9,649 nt of DNA from Nitriliruptoraceae bacterium (lineage in GTDB: Bacteria > Actinomycetota > Nitriliruptoria > Nitriliruptorales > Nitriliruptoraceae), in contig SKTN01000095.1 of assembly GCA_007117945.1 (NCBI GenBank), positions 1 to 9,649 on the forward strand. Direction: 5' to 3'. A model generated the notes under the pieces. It ran no database searches and was not told the DNA's origin. It saw only the letters and a list, made by a program, of their open reading frames with translations. Positions 6,042 to 9,649 of this stretch are shown piece by piece (positions within the stretch are counted from its first letter, which is position 1; each line of letters starts with the position of its first letter). A program made the translations under genes and the position numbers.

Positions 6042-7313
6042 TCAGCCGAGCAGGCGCTCCACCTCGGCGTCCTCCAGGGCCTCGGAGCGCGGTGTGCGCC
6101 CGATGCCGGGCCCGGTGGGCACGGTGAGATGGCCGTCCTCGAGGTGGAAGGGCTCGGTGAGGTCCTGCGCCCAGTACCGGTTGGACGCCGAGGTGTCGGC
6201 GGGCAGGTCGAAGCCGGCGCAGGCGGCGAGGGCCACGTTGGCGGCCCGTCCCACGCCGGTCTCCAGCATCCCGCCGCACCACACCGGCACCCCCTGGGCC
6301 CGGCACACGTCGCGGATCGCCAGCGACTCCGACAGCCCACCGACCCGGCCGAGCTTGATGTTGACCACCTGGCAGGCACCCATGGTGATGGCGTCGGCCG
6401 CGTCGGCGGCATCGTGGATCGACTCGTCGAGGCAGATCGGGGTGTGCCAGGCGGGCGCGTGCAGGGCGTGGTCGCGCAGCCGTGCGGCGCCGAAGGGCTG
6501 CTCGAGCAGCTCGAGGCCGAGCTCGTCGAGGCCGTCCAGGGCGGCGAGGTGGGCGGCATCGCCCGCGTGGTAGGCGGCGTTGGCGTCCACCTGGAGGGGG
6601 AGCGCGTCGCCGAACACCTCCCGGAGCCGGGTCAGGGGTGCCACGTCGAAGCCGGGCTGCACCTTGACCTTGATCCGGAGATACCCCTCGTCGAGGTAGC
6701 CGGCGACCTGGTGGACGAGCTCCTCGATGCCGCCGTCCGGGATGCCGACGCTGACCCCGGCGGGCACGCGCTCGCGGACCGCGCCGAGGTGCTGCGCGAG
6801 CGCGGTGCCGGCGGCGCGTAACTGGGCGTCGAGCACCGCGACCTCGAGGGCCGCCTTGGCCATGGGGTGGCCGCGCAGGTGGGCGAGGCGTGGCCCGACG
6901 GCGCCGGCGGACAGGCGGTGACCCTGCCCGAGCAGGGCCGGCACGAGGTGGTCGCGCAGCACCAGGGCCGCCCCGTCGGTGAACTCCTCGGAGTAGACGG
7001 GAGCGGCGGGGGTGACGCACTCACCCCAGCCGGTGGACGTCGCCGTGCGTACCCGGACCAGCAGGGCCTCGCGCACGGTCTGGCGGCCGAAGCTGGTGGT
7101 GAAGGGGCGCACCAGGGGCATCTCGACACGGACGAGGTCGACCCCGGTCACCTCGATGTGGGGGAGGCCGTCACCGATGTGCCGGCGGTGGTCGGTGCTG
7201 TTGTCGGGGCGGTGGTCGGTGCTGTTGTCGGTGCTGTTGTCGGCGTCGTCCGCGTGGTTGTCACCGTTGCCGTGGCGGGCGTCGTCAGCAGGCGCGCCGT
7301 CCGCTGCGCTCAT
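6042..7313 (-). CDS. o-Succinylbenzoate synthase / N-succinylamino acid racemase (enolase superfamily)
   Basis: This is an enolase-superfamily protein of the MenC/NAAAR group. Counting from the ATG at 7313 (423 aa), the catalytic and metal residues are all present: K215-V-K217, D243 (VDAN), E271 (LEQP), D296 (CLDES) and K320 (NIKLGRVGG). Their spacing is that of the family except for three extra residues between D243 and E271. The N-terminal MPLVRPFTTSFG loop and GWGEC are also typical. Family enzymes make o-succinylbenzoate for menaquinone or racemise N-succinyl/acyl amino acids. The coupled GNAT gene and absence of other men genes favour the racemase here. The ATG overlaps the GNAT stop (ATGA). 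It gives a 54-residue Asp/Asn/His/Ser/Thr-rich extension not usual in the family. A GTG at 7151 would give 369 aa with a textbook N-terminus but has no Shine-Dalgarno sequence. Confidence 0.88.
   Translation of the reverse strand: MSAADGAPADDARHGNGDNHADDADNSTDNSTDHRPDNSTDHRRHIGDGLPHIEVTGVDLVRVEMPLVRPFTTSFGRQTVREALLVRVRTATSTGWGECVTPAAPVYSEEFTDGAALVLRDHLVPALLGQGHRLSAGAVGPRLAHLRGHPMAKAALEVAVLDAQLRAAGTALAQHLGAVRERVPAGVSVGIPDGGIEELVHQVAGYLDEGYLRIKVKVQPGFDVAPLTRLREVFGDALPLQVDANAAYHAGDAAHLAALDGLDELGLELLEQPFGAARLRDHALHAPAWHTPICLDESIHDAADAADAITMGACQVVNIKLGRVGGLSESLAIRDVCRAQGVPVWCGGMLETGVGRAANVALAACAGFDLPADTSASNRYWAQDLTEPFHLEDGHLTVPTGPGIGRTPRSEALEDAEVERLLG
7186..7243 (-). repeat. Short in-frame tandem repeats in racemase N-terminus
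   Basis: A 22-base unit at 7186-7207 recurs perfectly at 7210-7231, a 24-base period. Its core TCGGTGCTGTTGTCGG (7192-7207, 7216-7231) occurs a third time at 7228-7243, only 12 bases on. All periods are multiples of three, so the minus-strand frame is kept and reads DNSTD repeats separated by HRP/HRR. The plus-strand reading (VVGAVVG) is a shadow. Confidence 0.8.
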
Positions 7314-8221
7314 CGGTGCGCCAGTTCCGTGACACCGCCGCGCTCGGCCAGCACGTACCACCCGTCCCGTGTCACCCCGGTGATGCGGGCGCCGGCGTCC
7401 AGCGCCGGTTGCAGCGTCACCCGGATCGCCTCGCCCCACGCCGCTGCCGTCGCGTGGTCGCGCTCGCGCAGGGACTCGATGTCCGCGGGGATGCGGACCA
7501 GACGTCGTGGGGCGGAGGTGTCGTGGCGGACGGGCTGCTCGTCAGCACCGACGTCCAGGGCGACCTCGGCACCGGCGCTGCGCAGGGCGTCGGGATCGGG
7601 GGTGGCCACGCGCCCGCCGGCCGCAGCCCGCACCCGCGGCGCAGTGAGGTCCCACCGCGCCTCGAGCCGGTCGGTGGGCAGCCCGCGGTTGCGCGCGTCG
7701 GCCATCGGTCCGTACCGGTCGACGAGGTAGCCCGACACCCCCGAGGCGAGCACCGCGAGGTTGAGGACGACGTTGCGGCGCACCAGCGGGTCGAAGGTCC
7801 AGCGCACCTGCTCGATGTCGCGCTCTAGCGCCCAGCTGCGCTGGTACCACTTCATGGCCTTGCCGATGCCGCGGCCGACCGCATCCGCGACCACCCCGGT
7901 GACATGGGAGTGCAGGAACACCTGCCCGATCGTGTGGTCGCGGCCGAGCACGGCCGCGGTGGCCGCCACGACCGTCCCGTCCGCTGCGCGGGCGACGCTG
8001 ACCTGCCCGCCCGCGTGGGCGATGGCGAGCAGGGCCTCGGGAGCGAGGATGGCCCCGGCGGCGCCATCGCGGCCCCACACGGTGTCGAACAGCACCGAGG
8101 CGGCGCGCGCGGCCTCCGGATCCCGGGCGTCGGTGACCTCGATCCCGGCGCTCGCGGCGGCACGGGTCGCGGTGTCGGCCGCCTCCTGGCGCAGGTCGGT
8201 GTCGGGTTCGGGCAGGGACAC
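7310..8221 (-). CDS. GNAT-family acyltransferase (COG3375-like)
   Basis: The 303-residue product matches the COG3375 GNAT group. It has VFLHSHVTGV (102-110), the acyl-CoA pyrophosphate-binding motif GRGIGKA (116-122, R-x2-G-x-A), the block WALERDIEQVRWTFDPL (130-146), and RNRGLPTDRLEARWDL (177-192). A distinctive tail of about 110 residues follows. It should transfer an acyl group (acetyl or succinyl) from CoA to an amine in the cytoplasm. COG3375 genes often accompany MenC/racemase genes, and here the stop overlaps the racemase start by four bases (ATGA). I infer N-succinylation of amino acids feeding the racemase; the real acyl group and substrate are unknown. The GTG at 8221 has an excellent Shine-Dalgarno sequence, GGAGGTGA. 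It is the first gene of a minus-strand pair, divergent from the aldehyde dehydrogenase. Confidence 0.85.
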   Translation of the reverse strand: MSLPEPDTDLRQEAADTATRAAASAGIEVTDARDPEAARAASVLFDTVWGRDGAAGAILAPEALLAIAHAGGQVSVARAADGTVVAATAAVLGRDHTIGQVFLHSHVTGVVADAVGRGIGKAMKWYQRSWALERDIEQVRWTFDPLVRRNVVLNLAVLASGVSGYLVDRYGPMADARNRGLPTDRLEARWDLTAPRVRAAAGGRVATPDPDALRSAGAEVALDVGADEQPVRHDTSAPRRLVRIPADIESLRERDHATAAAWGEAIRVTLQPALDAGARITGVTRDGWYVLAERGGVTELAHR

Positions 8222-8225
8222 GCGG

Positions 8226-8233
8226 TCACCTCC
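8226..8233 (-). promoter_or_regulatory. Ribosome binding site fixing the GNAT GTG start
   Basis: GGAGGTGA reads on the minus strand four bases before the GTG at 8221. It is a near-perfect match to the anti-Shine-Dalgarno sequence and is the reason for choosing a GTG start. Confidence 0.8.
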
Positions 8234-8248
8234 GGTGCGGGCGGGGTG

Positions 8249-8275
8249 ACGCTACCGGTGGGCAGCCCACGGTAG
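8249..8275 (-). promoter_or_regulatory. Hairpin and candidate -10 upstream of GNAT gene
   Basis: CTACC (8252-8256) pairs with GGTAG (8271-8275), and GTGGG (8258-8262) pairs with CCCAC (8266-8270). This is a 10-bp dyad with a 3-base loop and one bulge at 8257. On the minus strand it is followed by TAGCGT (8254 to 8249), identical to the -10 candidate at 938-943. As DNA it could be an operator over the -10; as RNA, a leader hairpin just before the ribosome binding site. No good -35 was found. Confidence 0.4.
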
Positions 8276-8295
8276 GGCCCGGCAGGGGTGGCGGC

Positions 8296-8370
8296 CTCCC
8301 GGGCGGCCATCCGTTGCGCTGCGCCGGTGCGGGCTCCCGGGCGGCCATCCGTTGCGCTGCGCCGGTGCGG
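8296..8370. repeat. 37-bp perfect tandem repeat in divergent control region
   Basis: Bases 8296-8332 recur exactly at 8334-8370, with one base (G8333) between copies, a 38-base period. Identity ends sharply on both sides. The unit starts CTCCCGGGCGGCCATCC and ends GCGCCGGTGCGG. It lies between the divergent GNAT and aldehyde dehydrogenase genes, and nothing coding explains it. It could hold duplicated regulator sites or be a recent slippage duplication. Confidence 0.9.
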
Positions 8371-8385
8371 CGAGCCGGTACCCCG

Positions 8386-8416
8386 TTGGCGACCCCGTGC
8401 GGACGGCCCCTACCGT
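8386..8416 (+). promoter_or_regulatory. Candidate promoter for aldehyde dehydrogenase
   Basis: TTGGCG (8386-8391) is followed after 19 bases by TACCGT (8411-8416). The spacing is long but tolerated, and the -10 fits TAnnnT. It lies 78 bases before the ATG at 8495, directly downstream of the 37-bp repeats. Confidence 0.3.
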
Positions 8417-8494
8417 GCGCGCCCCGCTCGCACGGCCGGCACCGACCCCGGCTGCCCCAGCGTCCTCCCCACGCCGACCACCCCCGAGGCGACG

Positions 8495-9649
8495 ATGACC
8501 ACCTGGCACCACCGTGCCGCCGATCTGGCCCTGCCGACCCGTCCCGTCCTCGGCGGGCGCCCCGTCGAGCCGTTGACCGACGCCACCTTCACCTCGGTCA
8601 ACCCCCGCGACAACCGTGCGCTGGTGGAGCTACCCGCCTGCGGCGAGACGGACGTCGGCCGCGCCGTCGCACTCGCCCGCACGGCCGTCGAGGACGGCCG
8701 CTGGCGCGACCTCGCGCCCGCCGAGCGGGGCAGCATCCTGCGCCGCTTCGCCGAGGTGGTGGAGGCCCACGCCGAGGAGCTCGCCCTGCTCGAGACCCTC
8801 GACACCGGCAAGCCGATCGGCGACACCACCACCGTGGACGCCCCCGGCGCCGCCAACAACCTGCGCTGGTACGGCGAGGCCGCCGACAAGATCTATGGCG
8901 AGGTGGCACCCACCGGCCCGGACGCGCTCGCCACCATCACCCGTGAACCCGTGGGCGTGGTGGCCGCGATCGTGCCGTGGAACTACCCCCTGATCATCGC
9001 CACCTGGAAGCTCGGCCCGGCCCTGGCCGCCGGCAACAGCGTGCTGGTCAAGCCCGCCGAGCAGTCACCCCTGGCCACGCTCCGGCTCGGGGAGCTCGCC
9101 CTCGAGGCGGGCCTGCCCGAGGGGGTGCTCAGCGTCCTGCCGGGGGAGGGCGCCGCAGGGGCGGCCCTGGCCGAGCACCCGGGTGTCGATAAGATCACCT
9201 TCACCGGCTCCACCGCCACGGGCCGCAAGGTGCTCGCCGCCGCCGCCGGCTCGAACCTCAAGGGGGTGTCACTGGAGCTCGGCGGCAAGAGCCCGCAGGT
9301 GGTGCTGGCCGACGCCCCTGACCTGGACGCCGCCGCGGAGACGATCGCCTGGGGCATCTTCTACAACCAGGGCCAGACCTGCCACGCCGGCTCCCGGCTG
9401 GTGATCGACGACCGCATCGCGGACCGCGTGCTCGCGCGCATCGCCGAGGTGGCCCGTGACCTGCGGCCCGGTGATCCCCTGGACGCGGCCACGCAGCTCG
9501 GGGCGCTGGTCTCCGCCGAGCAGCAGGCCCGGGTCACCGGCTACCTCGATGCCGCTGCCGGTCAGGGCGCCGAGGTGGTGCTGGGCGGCCGCGCCCCCGA
9601 TCCGGCGCCCGTGGACGGTGGGTGCTACCTCGAGCCCACGGTCATCGAC
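8495..9649 (+). CDS. NAD(P)-dependent aldehyde dehydrogenase, PuuC-like (partial, 3' end missing)
   Basis: The gene runs off the window after 385 codons; the family is usually about 490. It oxidises an aldehyde to the acid with NAD(P)+ in the cytoplasm. The catalytic residues are visible: N163 (VPWNYP), K186 (VKPAE), the nucleotide-binding FTGST, E261 (LELGGKSP) and nucleophile C296 (GQTCHAG). The blocks HAEELALLETLDTGKPI and REPVGVVAAIVPWN are nearly those of E. coli PuuC, the gamma-glutamyl-gamma-aminobutyraldehyde dehydrogenase of putrescine breakdown. Betaine-aldehyde dehydrogenases are close relatives, so the substrate is open. The ATG at 8495 follows GAGG at four bases. It is divergent from the GNAT/racemase pair, and the shared control region suggests a common theme of amino acid or amine catabolism, which is inference. 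Confidence 0.92.
   Translation, partial: MTTWHHRAADLALPTRPVLGGRPVEPLTDATFTSVNPRDNRALVELPACGETDVGRAVALARTAVEDGRWRDLAPAERGSILRRFAEVVEAHAEELALLETLDTGKPIGDTTTVDAPGAANNLRWYGEAADKIYGEVAPTGPDALATITREPVGVVAAIVPWNYPLIIATWKLGPALAAGNSVLVKPAEQSPLATLRLGELALEAGLPEGVLSVLPGEGAAGAALAEHPGVDKITFTGSTATGRKVLAAAAGSNLKGVSLELGGKSPQVVLADAPDLDAAAETIAWGIFYNQGQTCHAGSRLVIDDRIADRVLARIAEVARDLRPGDPLDAATQLGALVSAEQQARVTGYLDAAAGQGAEVVLGGRAPDPAPVDGGCYLEPTVID

Noticed and set aside
5655..7020. Open frames of 388 (+) and 448 (-) residues covering the lgt-racemase gap and racemase gene
   Set aside because: Both are other-frame readings of the racemase, whose catalytic residues are all in one frame. The compositions are Arg/Pro/Gly biased with no motif.
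7128..7290. Plus-strand VVGAVVGAVVG repeat that looks like a membrane helix
   Set aside because: It is the complement of the racemase N-terminal repeats, and the plus-strand frame has no ribosome binding site or family match.
8296..8370. Two 37-bp repeats as a CRISPR remnant
   Set aside because: Copies are separated by one base, so there is no spacer, and no cas genes are nearby.

Overview
The window is very GC-rich (roughly 70% or more by eye) and densely coded. Start codons are ATG or GTG, several neighbouring genes share start/stop bases, and candidate -10 elements look like TAnCGT. These traits, a Tat-exported copper oxidase and the actinobacterial flavour of most proteins suggest a high-GC actinomycete. 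A deep-branching lineage such as Nitriliruptoria/Euzebya or Acidimicrobiia is plausible but cannot be proven from this sequence.

Region 1 (1-880, + strand) holds a DUF2071 (YqjF-like) protein of unknown function. Region 2 (921-4631, + strand) is a compact three-gene unit whose reading frames touch by one base at each junction (TGATG). It encodes (a) a predicted lipoprotein that joins a type 1 copper cupredoxin domain, a right-handed beta-helix and a C-terminal membrane module; (b) a 100-residue membrane protein paralogous to that C-terminal module; and (c) a Tat-exported two-domain multicopper oxidase with all eight trinuclear-cluster histidines and its type 1 copper in domain 1. Together these look like a membrane-tethered extracytoplasmic copper redox apparatus. 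This is the most likely undescribed system here.

Region 3 (4684-5770, - strand, convergent with region 2 across a shared hairpin) holds lgt, the prolipoprotein diacylglyceryl transferase that would lipidate protein (a). It is followed by a 58-residue six-cysteine protein. Upstream of lgt is a 271-base gene-free stretch containing a perfect 12-bp inverted repeat with further nested pairing and an 11-bp tandem repeat.

Region 4 (6042-8221, - strand) is a translationally coupled pair (ATGA overlap): a COG3375-type GNAT acyltransferase followed by an enolase-superfamily o-succinylbenzoate synthase / N-succinylamino acid racemase. The pairing resembles the described D- to L-amino acid conversion route (acyltransferase plus N-succinylamino acid racemase plus a deacylase). 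No deacylase lies in the window.

Region 5 (8222-9649) is a divergent control region with a 37-bp perfect tandem repeat and a hairpin, followed by the 5' 385 codons of a PuuC-like aldehyde dehydrogenase that runs off the window end. No tRNA, rRNA, CRISPR array or insertion sequence was seen.
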